Positions 14,112 to 21,471 of a DNA stretch of 64,000 nt are shown piece by piece. A model generated the notes under the pieces. The model was not told the DNA's origin, ran no database searches, and was given only the letters and a program-made list of their open reading frames with translations. The stretch's first letter is position 1. Every line of letters starts with the position of its first letter. The translations under genes were made by a program, and so were the position numbers. Origin of the DNA: a virus; IMG/VR virus record IMGVR_UViG_3300027896_000017, positions 1-64,000 of that record. One strand, 5' to 3'.

Positions 14112-14198
14112 AGGCGGGCTGAGATCGTGGGGGAACTTCCACCCTGCTTAGAAAAGGTGCAGTGCCCTGAGTGACGATCTGTAGGGGCTGAGCCGCCT
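14112..14198 (+). ncRNA. Closed RNA resembling 16S h11 region
   Basis: AGGCGG (14112-14117) pairs with CCGCCT (14193-14198), and AGATCGT (14122-14128) with ACGATCT (14174-14180). GTGGGGGAAC and CACC are followed, after an added hairpin, by CCTGAGTGACGATCTGTAGG and GGCTGAG. This closely follows 16S nt about 235-280 (GTGGGGTAAC...CCTAGGCGACGATC..TAG..GGTCTGAG), a region that binds S17 and S20 in E. coli. It ends 6 nt before the ribosome-binding site of the next gene and could also regulate it. Confidence 0.65.
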
Positions 14199-14215
14199 GT
14201 TTATAGGAGGACACT

Positions 14216-15121
14216 ATTAATCATACTCAATGGTTTGCTCAGAACAATAAATTCCAACAACATGAACAATGGCTGGTTGATAATGTAATATTAGAAACTA
14301 TAGTTGGGTCTCATGCATATGGATGTCAGACGCCACAATCTGATTATGATTTGGCCGCAATAGTATTACCAAGATGTGAACATCTAAATCCACAAAAATT
14401 CGGGTTCATACTTGGGTTCGATAATTTGCCAAATTTTAAACGTAAAGAAATTAAAGGCAAAAAAGTCGATATAAATGGTAAATTATTTGAGGCTGAATGG
14501 ATATCATTAATAGAATTCTTTGTTCAGGCAGGGTTAAAAGGGTCACCTAATCTTATTGAAATTCTTTTTGCAAACAGAGAGTTTGTTACTGTAGGAACAA
14601 AAATGGGGTGGCGTCTTCGTGATAATAGACGTTTATTCCTTTCAATGAAAACATATCATGCGTTTCGTGGGTATGCGTGTGGTCAAATGCATAGAATAAG
14701 ACAGCGTAATCCTGAAACAGAAGATCGTAAGGCTATGGTAGCCAAATATGGATACGATCTTAAAATGGCTTTTCATACTTTACGTTTAATGGATCAAATA
14801 GATCAAATACTCACCATTAATGATATTGATTTAATGAGAAATAAAGAAGAATGCAAATTAATGCGCAATGGAGAATGGGGAGATTTTGATAGATTTGATA
14901 AAGAGTTTCAAAAACGTATGGATCATCTTGAAGAGCTTTCCAGGAAATGCAACTTGCCGCCTCAACCACAACAAGGGGCGTTAAAGCAGCTTTTAGTGAG
15001 TATACTGGAAGAACACTATCCTGTTGACGAAATGATACAAATGACAGATGAGTATGTTTCTGCAAAACAAGTAAATGATAAGTTGGATGAAATAATTAAT
15101 TTAATAAAGAAACCTCAATAA
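14216..15121 (+). CDS. Predicted nucleotidyltransferase, AUU start
   Basis: About 301 residues. VGSHAYGCQTPQSDYDL (residues 30-46) is the GS...SDxD signature of the polymerase-beta-type nucleotidyltransferase superfamily, with Asp43 and Asp45 as metal ligands. An ATG-only call would start far downstream and lose this motif. The frame opens only at 14207, and AGGAGG (14205-14210) is spaced 5 nt from ATT 14216, so an AUU start is strongly implied. The substrate is unknown; related phage proteins are uncharacterised to my knowledge. The C-terminal half is helical. Confidence 0.85.
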   Translation: MNHTQWFAQNNKFQQHEQWLVDNVILETIVGSHAYGCQTPQSDYDLAAIVLPRCEHLNPQKFGFILGFDNLPNFKRKEIKGKKVDINGKLFEAEWISLIEFFVQAGLKGSPNLIEILFANREFVTVGTKMGWRLRDNRRLFLSMKTYHAFRGYACGQMHRIRQRNPETEDRKAMVAKYGYDLKMAFHTLRLMDQIDQILTINDIDLMRNKEECKLMRNGEWGDFDRFDKEFQKRMDHLEELSRKCNLPPQPQQGALKQLLVSILEEHYPVDEMIQMTDEYVSAKQVNDKLDEIINLIKKPQ

Positions 15122-15123
15122 GA

Positions 15124-15300
15124 TTTATCATAAAGGGAAAATAGTACCTTTATGATGAACTTCGCCCTAAACGAGTATTAAACCAGTATTTTGGGTAAAC
15201 CTGGAGGGTGAGTGCGTTTAAGCCAATAGCCCTGGTGGTCTTGTGCTAACACAAGAAAAGGTTTTTATTAGAATCTTAACCGAGTAACGAGAACACATAT
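15124..15300 (+). ncRNA. Structured RNA resembling 16S 790-loop/h24 region
   Basis: The first hairpin is TTTATCATAAAGG/CCTTTATGATGAA (15124-15159). Next, CGCCCTAAACGA and later AGCCCTGGTGGTC match 11/12 and about 10/11 positions of 16S strings flanking nt 790-815 (CGCCGTAAACGA, ACCCTGGTAGTC). The order here is reversed relative to 16S. CCTGGAGGGT also occurs, near the string CCTGGGGAGT of 16S 880. A permuted copy is inferred. It leads into the gene at 15316. Confidence 0.6.
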
Positions 15301-15315
15301 TTAAAAGGAGATGGT

Positions 15316-15516
15316 ATGAAAAAGATAATTGGTATATTTTTAACATTAATATTTATTATAACATTGTATATTAGTAGTACAATTATTACTGAAAAAATAT
15401 TTTTAGAAGAATTTAATGGAATATCTTGGGCTTTTGGTGTTTTATCAATGTTATTAGCAATGTTATTTATAATTAAATATCAGTTAAAATATTTAATTAA
15501 AAAACAAAAAGATTAA
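15316..15516 (+). CDS. Small two-helix membrane protein
   Basis: 66 residues. Hydrophobic segments at about 5-25 and 36-56. AAAGGAG site. Unknown; too generic to call a holin. Confidence 0.72.
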   Translation: MKKIIGIFLTLIFIITLYISSTIITEKIFLEEFNGISWAFGVLSMLLAMLFIIKYQLKYLIKKQKD

Positions 15517-15537
15517 ACATTATGAGGGGAGGAATTG

Positions 15538-16092
15538 GTGAATTGGATATATGGAGAGCATGGCCATATAATAACTGAGATCGCCAGGGGGCTATCGTTA
15601 AATAATAAATTAAATAATTATTTAGAATTAGGTATAGAATATGGTAATATATTTAATAAAGTCGCCCCTCTAGTAAAAGATATGGCCGTTGCTGTAGAAA
15701 TAAATAAGAATTCATATCATAAAATTTGTCATAATAAAAATTTATTATGGAATTGCTGTTCAACTGATGATTATTTTGATAAATTTATTTCAAAAGAAAT
15801 TAAATTTGATCTAATATTTATTGACGCCGATCATGGCTTTGAATCTGTTAAAAAAGATTTTAATAATTCTTTTAAATATTTAAATGATGGTGGAATTATT
15901 CTATTGCATGATGTATATCCACCAGAAGAAAAATATCTTGGAAATGGTTTTTGTACAGATGCTTATAAAATAATGGACTATATAAAAAAGAATTATTTGC
16001 TTCAAACTGACGATATTGCAACAATTCCAATATTTTTTGGCATAGGATTTATAAGAAAAACTAAACGCCAATTAGATTGGCAAAACCATTAA
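15538..16092 (+). CDS. Class I SAM-dependent methyltransferase-like
   Basis: 184 residues from GTG 15538, with GGGGAGG upstream. YLELGIEYGNIF is a motif-I-like SAM loop, VAVEI follows as the second strand, and FDLIFIDADHGFESVKKDF is the typical acidic motif of the Methyltransf_24 type. The C-terminus continues GGIILLHDVYPP. These enzymes often act on sugars or small molecules. The substrate is unknown. Confidence 0.85.
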   Translation: MNWIYGEHGHIITEIARGLSLNNKLNNYLELGIEYGNIFNKVAPLVKDMAVAVEINKNSYHKICHNKNLLWNCCSTDDYFDKFISKEIKFDLIFIDADHGFESVKKDFNNSFKYLNDGGIILLHDVYPPEEKYLGNGFCTDAYKIMDYIKKNYLLQTDDIATIPIFFGIGFIRKTKRQLDWQNH

Positions 16093-16107
16093 TTAGGAGA
16101 ATTTATT

Positions 16108-16269
16108 ATGGCTGTTCATTGGACTCCGGATTCAAAATTTAATGCGGATAAGTATGACACTATTCCTAATGGAGGCAAACTTCCAGATAAACCTATTACG
16201 GCGCGTGGCCATAGACGTCATGAGCCTAAAGCATCAGGAGCGAAGATTTCTGAGGTAAACAAACATTAA
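16108..16269 (+). CDS. Small basic protein
   Basis: 53 residues: MAVHWTPDSKFNADKYDTI... then a histidine/arginine-rich part. AGGAG site 7 nt upstream. Unknown, followed by a terminator. Confidence 0.72.
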   Translation: MAVHWTPDSKFNADKYDTIPNGGKLPDKPITARGHRRHEPKASGAKISEVNKH

Positions 16270-16301
16270 ATTTAAAATAAGTAAATATTAAATCTAAAAG
16301 A

Positions 16302-16330
16302 ATGACAATTAATAATTGTCATTTTTTTTA
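16302..16330 (+). terminator. Rho-independent terminator
   Basis: ATGACAATT (16302-16310) pairs with AATTGTCAT (16314-16322), followed by a T-run. Confidence 0.82.
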
Positions 16331-16349
16331 TATATTGGTATTTTTAGAT

Positions 16350-16375
16350 TAATTATGGAATATCTATAATAGAAC
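16350..16375 (+). promoter_or_regulatory. Extended -10 promoter motif
   Basis: TGGAATATC (16356-16364) followed by TATAATAGA. It directly follows a terminator and so starts a new unit. Confidence 0.62.
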
Positions 16376-16405
16376 GTTTATCTTAAATTTTACAGAAAGG
16401 CCAAT

Positions 16406-16759
16406 ATGAAATGCAGAAAATTTGGTATTAAGCCTAACGAATGCTGTTTAAATTGCATGGATAGATTCAATAAGAATAATAATTGTTATAAAAAAGAATG
16501 CGCAGGATGTCCAATGGGAAATAAACAGCGTGGTATGGCTTGTTATCTTCCTCTATCCAGAGCGCTTAGAATTAATGATTTTGAAACTGTATATAATATT
16601 CTAACGGAATATGCTAGATTAAAAATCAAGGGAGCGATTCCTAGCGTATATGCAGACTTAATGATATCAAAAATAAAAAGTGAAAGAGAATTAAATAGAG
16701 ATATAAATTTTAACGAGCATTACGATCATGTCAGTAGTGCTTGGGATGGGTATATATGA
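16406..16759 (+). CDS. Cysteine-rich protein, unknown
   Basis: 117 residues, GAAAGG site. The N-terminal third has eight or more cysteines (CRKF..NECCLNCMDRF..CYKKECAGCPMGN), suggesting an iron-sulfur or zinc cluster. The remainder is helical. It is coupled by ATGA to the phosphoesterase gene. Confidence 0.78.
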   Translation: MKCRKFGIKPNECCLNCMDRFNKNNNCYKKECAGCPMGNKQRGMACYLPLSRALRINDFETVYNILTEYARLKIKGAIPSVYADLMISKIKSERELNRDINFNEHYDHVSSAWDGYI

Positions 16760-17259
16760 ACTATTGGGTTACAACAGACACTCATTTAGGACATGATAAA
16801 ATGAAAGAATACTGTGGTAGACCATATAATTTTAGTGAAAAAATTTTAAAAAATTTATCTTTAACAATAAAACATGATGATATATTAATTCACATTGGCG
16901 ATGTGTGTATAGGTAATGATGCCTATTGGCATGAACAATTATCTTTAATACCGATGACAAAATGGCTTGTTCGTGGCAATCATGATAGAAAAAGCAATAT
17001 ATGGTATCTTACCCATGGATGGTCGTTTGTAGGTGATTATTTTAAAATGTATATGTGTGACAAATCTATTCTATTTTCTCATAAGCCCATTATTGATATA
17101 GGATACGATATAAATATTCATGGTCATTTTCATAATAATGATCATAGAACCTATGAACCAGAATTGGTGGCGATAAAAAATGATAAACAAATCTTATTGT
17201 GTATTGAACATCATTACCAGCTTTTTAAACTTGAAACAATCATAAAGAAAGGTATTTAA
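16756..17259 (+). CDS. Metallophosphoesterase (calcineurin-like)
   Basis: 167 residues from ATG 16756. Motifs in order: DTHLGH, GD (IHIGDV), GNHD, SHKP and GHFH, the full two-metal phosphoesterase set. The small size fits the bacterial/phage family that includes 2',3'-cyclic phosphodiesterases. It is followed 3 nt later by a P-loop kinase and shares the genome with an RNA ligase. I infer healing of cleaved RNA ends (3' side here, 5' side by the kinase); the substrate is not proven. Confidence 0.9.
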   Translation: MNYWVTTDTHLGHDKMKEYCGRPYNFSEKILKNLSLTIKHDDILIHIGDVCIGNDAYWHEQLSLIPMTKWLVRGNHDRKSNIWYLTHGWSFVGDYFKMYMCDKSILFSHKPIIDIGYDINIHGHFHNNDHRTYEPELVAIKNDKQILLCIEHHYQLFKLETIIKKGI

Positions 17260-17262
17260 ATT

Positions 17263-17718
17263 ATGGCTATACTATTAATGACTATAGGCATTCCAGGTTC
17301 AGGCAAAACGACTTGGGCTAAAAATTATGTTGCTCAACATAGCAATTTTACCATTATTAGCCCTGATGAAATACGAAGAAAATATTTGGGCGGCATTAAC
17401 GATATGAGTAGAATAGCAGATGCTTGGTTGGTGACAAAAATAAAAGTATCAGAGTTATTATTTGATAATAAAGATGTAATTCTTGATGCAACCAACGTAT
17501 CAACCACTTATAGGCGATCTTTTTTAATCGGATTACCTGAATGTGAATTGATGGCTAAAATTTTTGATGTAGAGCCAAAAATAGCTTGTGTGCGTATAGC
17601 ACAAGATCTTGAAACCAAAATAAGAGCCAATCCTCCAACTGAAACGGTATATAGAATGTATGGAGAATTTTTATATACATTAACTGTAATTCAGGATGAG
17701 GGATTTAAAATAATATAA
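17263..17718 (+). CDS. P-loop kinase, polynucleotide-kinase-like
   Basis: 151 residues. Walker A GIPGSGKT at 9-16, then SPDEIRRKYLGG and ILDATNVS, the pattern of the T4 PseT/Pnkp-like kinase fold that phosphorylates 5'-OH RNA or DNA ends. The phosphatase half found in T4 PseT is absent; the adjacent phosphoesterase may replace it. The gene begins 3 nt after that gene's stop. Confidence 0.87.
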   Translation: MAILLMTIGIPGSGKTTWAKNYVAQHSNFTIISPDEIRRKYLGGINDMSRIADAWLVTKIKVSELLFDNKDVILDATNVSTTYRRSFLIGLPECELMAKIFDVEPKIACVRIAQDLETKIRANPPTETVYRMYGEFLYTLTVIQDEGFKII

Positions 17719-17749
17719 CAGTTAAAATCAAACCTTAAAAGGAGAAGAA

Positions 17750-18673
17750 ATGAATTTTATAAGGAAATTAAAAGAATTACAACAATTGGGAGATATATTG
17801 GCCCATAAAGGACAAATGGGTGGGTTGACTAATTATGAACTTGAATTTTCAACTCAAACCTTAGCCAGCATTATGGTATTACAAACCACTTTTGATGTAT
17901 GGGAAAAATGCGGATCTCGCATATTTCAGTTATCGGATAATTTGGTGGAGGCATTTACCCATACTGACATACCTTTAAAAATGTGTCCAAACGAATTTCA
18001 TTATCCGTTTGATTCATTTATAATAGAAAGCACTAATAGGCCATTATTTGTAACAAAAACCCCTGCAGGTGAAAGGCCTATTTATGCAGTTCTATATAGT
18101 TATGATAGAAAACTAATGGCGGAAAATAATATCATGGCTATAAATCTTAAAGGGGAAATGTCTCAAGATTTGGGTTACGATAGGAGTATGTATGGTTTCT
18201 TTTCGACATCAGATATCGGGATGGAAAGGATTAGATTCAGTATGAATGATGAAATGTCATTTGAAGAAATGGAAAAACAATTAAATCAAATGATTATCGA
18301 ATCTATTGCCGACCATTCCGATATGACCAATATGGTAAATATATTATACAATACCATAATGTATATCAATGACCCCACAAGAACTGCTGAAGAAACGGAA
18401 ACGACACATACTAGAAAGGTTAAATTCGATAGTGAGGGGCATGTTGGGATTCAAAAGTATATTCTATTAAATACTCCTAAAAAGTATAAATCTTTAAAAG
18501 AATATACTGAAGAAGGGGGCAGGAAAATAGATATACGTTTCCCTGTGCGGGGTCATTGGCGCAATCAGCCTTATGGTGAGGAGCGAAAAGAAAGAAAACA
18601 TGTCTGGATTATGCCTTTCTGGAAAGGACCGGATTTGTCAGAAATAGTAAACAAAACCTATTTAGTGAACTAA
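17750..18673 (+). CDS. Unknown protein with C-terminal RGHWR domain
   Basis: 307 residues, AAAGGAG site. The N-terminal 200 residues are helical and unassigned. The C-terminus VRGHWRNQPYGEERKERKHVWIMPFWKGP resembles a motif I recall at the end of phage/plasmid proteins including AcrVA2-like anti-CRISPRs. That is weak, memory-based evidence for a counter-defence role. No overlap with neighbours. Confidence 0.7.
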   Translation: MNFIRKLKELQQLGDILAHKGQMGGLTNYELEFSTQTLASIMVLQTTFDVWEKCGSRIFQLSDNLVEAFTHTDIPLKMCPNEFHYPFDSFIIESTNRPLFVTKTPAGERPIYAVLYSYDRKLMAENNIMAINLKGEMSQDLGYDRSMYGFFSTSDIGMERIRFSMNDEMSFEEMEKQLNQMIIESIADHSDMTNMVNILYNTIMYINDPTRTAEETETTHTRKVKFDSEGHVGIQKYILLNTPKKYKSLKEYTEEGGRKIDIRFPVRGHWRNQPYGEERKERKHVWIMPFWKGPDLSEIVNKTYLVN

Positions 18674-18740
18674 AACTTAAGGACAATCAATTATATTTAT
18701 TGGTTGTCTTTATATTAACCTTAAAATTGAAGGAGTTAAT

Positions 18741-19118
18741 ATGAAACGACTTATTGATATCTATAATAAATATAAAAACTATTTTACTATTGAATCTCAA
18801 CCTATATTTTCTTCAATATTGTGGAATTTGGATATGATGAAACAATTGTCAAAGATTAAAAAAGTTGCTTTTACGCCTATAAGTCAGAGCGTGTGTGGTG
18901 GTTTAGATCAGTGGGAGTTGATATTAACTCTTGAAAGTGGCGGCTACAATCCTCTTAAAATTTTCTTTGATAAGAAAAGGAATTGGGAAGATGTGTTTCA
19001 TATAGCTAATAGTATTAATAAAGATCTTTTTGGTTATACCAGATTAGAATCGGTTAAAATAATCGCATCTTCTCTTAAAAATACAGATTTTAAACCTTCA
19101 ACGAAAAAGAGAAAATAA
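18741..19118 (+). CDS. Unknown protein
   Basis: 125 residues, AAGGAG site. It is preceded by a small hairpin (GGACAA...TTGTC, about 18680-18713) that may terminate the previous unit. The middle (GGLDQWELILTLESGGYNPLKIFFD) suggests a beta sheet; basic tail. Not recognised. Confidence 0.75.
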   Translation: MKRLIDIYNKYKNYFTIESQPIFSSILWNLDMMKQLSKIKKVAFTPISQSVCGGLDQWELILTLESGGYNPLKIFFDKKRNWEDVFHIANSINKDLFGYTRLESVKIIASSLKNTDFKPSTKKRK

Positions 19119-19119
19119 A

Positions 19120-19344
19120 ATGTGTATTTGCGATACTGATGAGATCATGACTAAATATATTCGTATGGGAAGGGCACATTTTATCTGTCCAGAATGCAGT
19201 AAAGATGTTACTATAAGAGTATGTCTCATGTATGATGCAATCGAAAATAGAGATACAACATTAAAACAACTTAACAAGGAGATACAAAATGGCAAAAAAA
19301 ATATACAAAAATCCAGAAAGAAAAGTAACAAGAAGGTTAAGTAA
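19120..19344 (+). CDS. Small protein with CPEC zinc motif
   Basis: 74 residues starting 1 nt after the previous stop. CIC near the start and CPEC (about 25-28) make a four-cysteine site. The tail is strongly lysine-rich. The last 56 nt overlap the next small gene in another frame. Confidence 0.65.
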   Translation: MCICDTDEIMTKYIRMGRAHFICPECSKDVTIRVCLMYDAIENRDTTLKQLNKEIQNGKKNIQKSRKKSNKKVK

Positions 19345-19405
19345 TAAACACGGCAAGCATCGCCATGTATCCAAAAATACATTAACGAGAAGTCGTCTTA
19401 AATAA
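19289..19405 (+). CDS. 38-residue strongly basic peptide
   Basis: MAKKIYKNPERKVTRRLSNKHGKHRHVSKNTLTRSRLK (positions 1-38) has 17 Lys/Arg plus four His. AAGGAG lies 6 nt before the ATG. The composition resembles small ribosomal or nucleoid peptides; RNA binding is plausible. It overlaps the preceding gene. Confidence 0.6.
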   Translation: MAKKIYKNPERKVTRRLSNKHGKHRHVSKNTLTRSRLK

Positions 19406-19407
19406 TC

Positions 19408-19486
19408 TGCCAGGAGCCACATTCGATAGGAATGCCTGGGATCCGTGAGGAACTTCATCACTCCCTGTTCTTCACGGATTTTTTAT
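19408..19486 (+). ncRNA. Small RNA or 3' UTR ending in terminator
   Basis: CCAGG (19410-19414) pairs with CCTGG (19435-19439). It is followed by the terminator ATCCGTGAGGAAC (19441-19453) with GTTCTTCACGGAT (19467-19479) and T-run. It closes the operon. Confidence 0.6.
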
Positions 19487-19502
19487 TTTATAGAAAGGTT
19501 AT

Positions 19503-20075
19503 ATGGAACTATCTAAAAATATACTTCAAAATCATATGGATTTAGCTTTAGAGTCTGCAAAGAAAAACTTAATAAAAGATGGAGGCTTAAATCCAGTAGC
19601 TATATTATATGATAATTATAGTATTAAAAAAATAATAAATATGTCAAATGAAATCGATGAGACGGATGGATATGATAAAAAAAGCAAATTTGTTTTTATG
19701 GCTGGTGGGGTTGCTGGTATTATAAATGCTACTATAATTATTTTTGTATTTGATGCGGCGATGAAGGCTATAGAAGATCCTAAATTATATGATTGCACCA
19801 TGTCGCCATTGACCTACCCAAAAAGTATGAGAACCGAATGTATAATTGTTAATGGCGTAGACTTAAAATCTAAACAGGAAAAGACCGTTATAGCTCCCTA
19901 TGTGGGTGGAGGAAAGGATGGACCAGTAAAATTTATATCTTTAAAGGAAGCGTTAGGTTCAGAATCAGAGAGCAACGAATTAACAGAAAGCCAATCAAGA
20001 TTTCCCAGATTAGCTGTAATGGGCTATAAGTCATCTAAAAATATACTATCCAAGGGGGATGAAAATGGGTTGTGA
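19503..20075 (+). CDS. Unknown protein
   Basis: 190 residues, GAAAGG site. MAGGVAGIINATIIIFVFDAAM (about 65-88) looks like one hydrophobic segment or a buried core helix. The remainder is mixed. The end overlaps the start of the next gene. Confidence 0.75.
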   Translation: MELSKNILQNHMDLALESAKKNLIKDGGLNPVAILYDNYSIKKIINMSNEIDETDGYDKKSKFVFMAGGVAGIINATIIIFVFDAAMKAIEDPKLYDCTMSPLTYPKSMRTECIIVNGVDLKSKQEKTVIAPYVGGGKDGPVKFISLKEALGSESESNELTESQSRFPRLAVMGYKSSKNILSKGDENGL

Positions 20076-20556
20076 TCTTATTCTTTATTATTTAACATGG
20101 GACAGAGGACGAAAATTAAACTTTAAAAAAGGTTTTGAAATTATAAATAAAATGACTGATGATGAAATAAATACGAATGATGATCTTCCCCCAGATTCAA
20201 ATAAAAAATCTCTTCAAACTTCTTTACAAAATATTAAAGATGCTATAGATGATAAAAGAAGGGATGGTTATTATTGCGAATTTGGTCATCTAAATGTTCT
20301 TATTACTGGTGGTGAATCATATGGAGATCTTCCAACAGATCTTTCTAATGATATAGAAAATATAAGTAACATCAGTGGTCTTACTGAGGCTATTGGCTTT
20401 GATAAAGATAATTATAATTATAAAAATATTTTTATTAAGGCTTTAAATGTAATAAAAATGAATAAAGAGGCAAAAATTCAATTTCAGAAAGTGTTAGGAA
20501 AATATGAATATTTCATACCAGCTATTAATAGATTATTTAAGAAGAAAATTAAATAA
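20065..20556 (+). CDS. Unknown protein
   Basis: 163 residues from ATG 20065, placed 6 nt after GGGGGA. It starts MGCDLILYYLTWDRGRKLNFKKGFEII, with alpha/beta character and GEFGHLNVLITGGESYGDLP-like turns in the middle. Overlap with the upstream gene implies co-translation. Not recognised. Confidence 0.75.
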   Translation: MGCDLILYYLTWDRGRKLNFKKGFEIINKMTDDEINTNDDLPPDSNKKSLQTSLQNIKDAIDDKRRDGYYCEFGHLNVLITGGESYGDLPTDLSNDIENISNISGLTEAIGFDKDNYNYKNIFIKALNVIKMNKEAKIQFQKVLGKYEYFIPAINRLFKKKIK

Positions 20557-20573
20557 TATGTTATTTAATTCAT

Positions 20574-20596
20574 TTTTATGGAATATCTATTTTGAG
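20574..20596 (+). promoter_or_regulatory. Extended -10 promoter motif
   Basis: TGGAATATC (20579-20587) followed by TATTTTGAG, upstream of a structured RNA with its own terminator. Confidence 0.5.
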
Positions 20597-20597
20597 A

Positions 20598-20748
20598 GAT
20601 TTATTATCTCTCGCATAAAAGGGTTTTAATAACCCTAATGACCATTCAGGCTAAGGTCGTAAACCTGAAGAGAAAAGGCCGTGTCATCTGCTCCGACAAG
20701 ATGGCATACTTAGCTCAATAGGCGCATAGTAATATGCGCCTTTTTTTA
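20598..20748 (+). ncRNA. Independent small RNA with terminator
   Basis: Hairpins: GGGTT/AACCC, TTCAGG/CCTGAA (with GACC/GGTC possibly interleaved as a pseudoknot), and TGTCATC/GATGGCA. The terminator is AGGCGCAT/ATGCGCCT (20720-20741) and T-run. It has its own promoter motif. A string CTGCTCC...ACAAGA faintly recalls the 23S sarcin-ricin region; I do not claim it. Confidence 0.65.
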
Positions 20749-20775
20749 CTTATTACGAAATGGTATATTTAAATT

Positions 20776-20997
20776 ATGAGAATTTTATTAATAGTATTAA
20801 TATTTATGTGTTGCTAGTCAGGTTTAAATAATTATTCATATTTAAATAACTGTGGTAATGTTTATACTTTTGATTTAAATGAAACGAAGAAATTTCTTTT
20901 GTCTATGAATCAATTAATAATTAAAATTGACATCATAAAACAAGGCAATTCAAGAATAGTATATCTTATTTATTATAGATCAAAAGCATCTAATTAA
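20776..20997 (+). pseudogene. Lipoprotein gene with in-frame UAG after the lipobox
   Basis: The frame starts MRILLIVLIFMCC, a short signal peptide and lipobox-like end, then TAG (codon 14), then continues SGLNNYSYLNNCGNVYTFDLNETKKF... to TAA 20997. Without the UAG it would be a 73-residue lipoprotein. Either a recent nonsense mutation or amber suppression. No suppressor tRNA is identified here. Confidence 0.5.
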
Positions 20998-21013
20998 TGT
21001 TAATTTTGTTTAA

Positions 21014-21037
21014 TTTCTGGTATAACTATAATAGACA
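21014..21037 (+). promoter_or_regulatory. Extended -10 promoter motif
   Basis: TGGTATAAC (21019-21027) followed by TATAATAGAC, a near-perfect consensus, just before the 250-nt RNA. Confidence 0.66.
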
Positions 21038-21288
21038 GTTGAATCATTAGCATTTCAAGCGATAACTACGTTCTTGGATGTTAATGGGGATTCAGAGGGA
21101 AACTAAAACGAGTTGTGTTAGCAACGCGACAAACCCTCTAAGGAGCTAACACTCCTGAACACACCCGCTACTCCCGGCGAGGACTGTTTAGATGTATCAA
21201 ATTAGTTCGCTAATTTGATGCGTCGAATAAGCCCCGGCTACAAGTGAAGCTAAGTAGTCCTTAGGCCATTTGTAGTTAGGGGCTTTTT
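21037..21288 (+). ncRNA. Large structured RNA with 23S domain I strings
   Basis: About 250 nt. The terminal stem is AAGCCCC (from 21229) with GGGGCTT (ending about 21286) plus CTACAA/TTGTAG, then T-run. A perfect hairpin is ATCAAATTAG/CTAATTTGAT. GAGGGAAA, GCTAACACTCCTGA and CCCGGCGAGG all occur in 23S between about nt 395 and 490 (domain I, the L24/L4 neighbourhood). The order of the first two is swapped. Three matches to one 100-nt rRNA window are unlikely by chance. Confidence 0.7.
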
Positions 21289-21313
21289 AATTAAATCAAT
21301 TTTGCAAAATATG

Positions 21314-21398
21314 ATGGGACGATGTAAACGGCCACGTCGTCCTTTTGTGGCCAGGCGCTATCCTCTAATTGGGTCCAAGGCGCCTGGTCTTTTTTTTT
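21314..21398 (+). ncRNA. Pseudoknotted small RNA or terminator
   Basis: GGACGA (21317-21322) pairs with TCGTCC (21337-21342), and GGCCAC (21330-21335) with GTGGCC (21347-21352). The pairs interleave as a classic H-type pseudoknot. CCAGGCGC (21351-21358) with GCGCCTGG (21380-21387) and nine T follow. CC 21351-21352 is shared, so pseudoknot and terminator compete. Confidence 0.7.
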
Positions 21399-21435
21399 AT
21401 CTTTTTTTTTATTTATTAGTTGTTACTTTAATTAT

Positions 21436-21460
21436 ATTTATGAGATAATTATTATAGAGG
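21436..21460 (+). promoter_or_regulatory. Extended -10 promoter motif
   Basis: TGAGATAAT (21441-21449) followed by TATTATAGAGG. It precedes the gene at 21472. Confidence 0.55.
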
Positions 21461-21471
21461 AATTTATTATC

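Noticed and set aside
20598-20748. Sarcin-ricin loop copy in this small RNA
   Set aside because: Only CTGCTCC and a loose ACAAGA match. The essential AGTACGAGAGGA string is missing.
6071-20997. Alternative genetic code (UGA or UAG reassigned)
   Set aside because: UGA and UAG both end well-supported genes elsewhere (for example the RRM gene and the phosphoesterase upstream gene), so two isolated in-frame stops do not indicate recoding of the genome.
21037-21288. RNase P RNA
   Set aside because: A GAGGGAAA string resembles part of P4, but the distal conserved segment and P4 pairing are absent.
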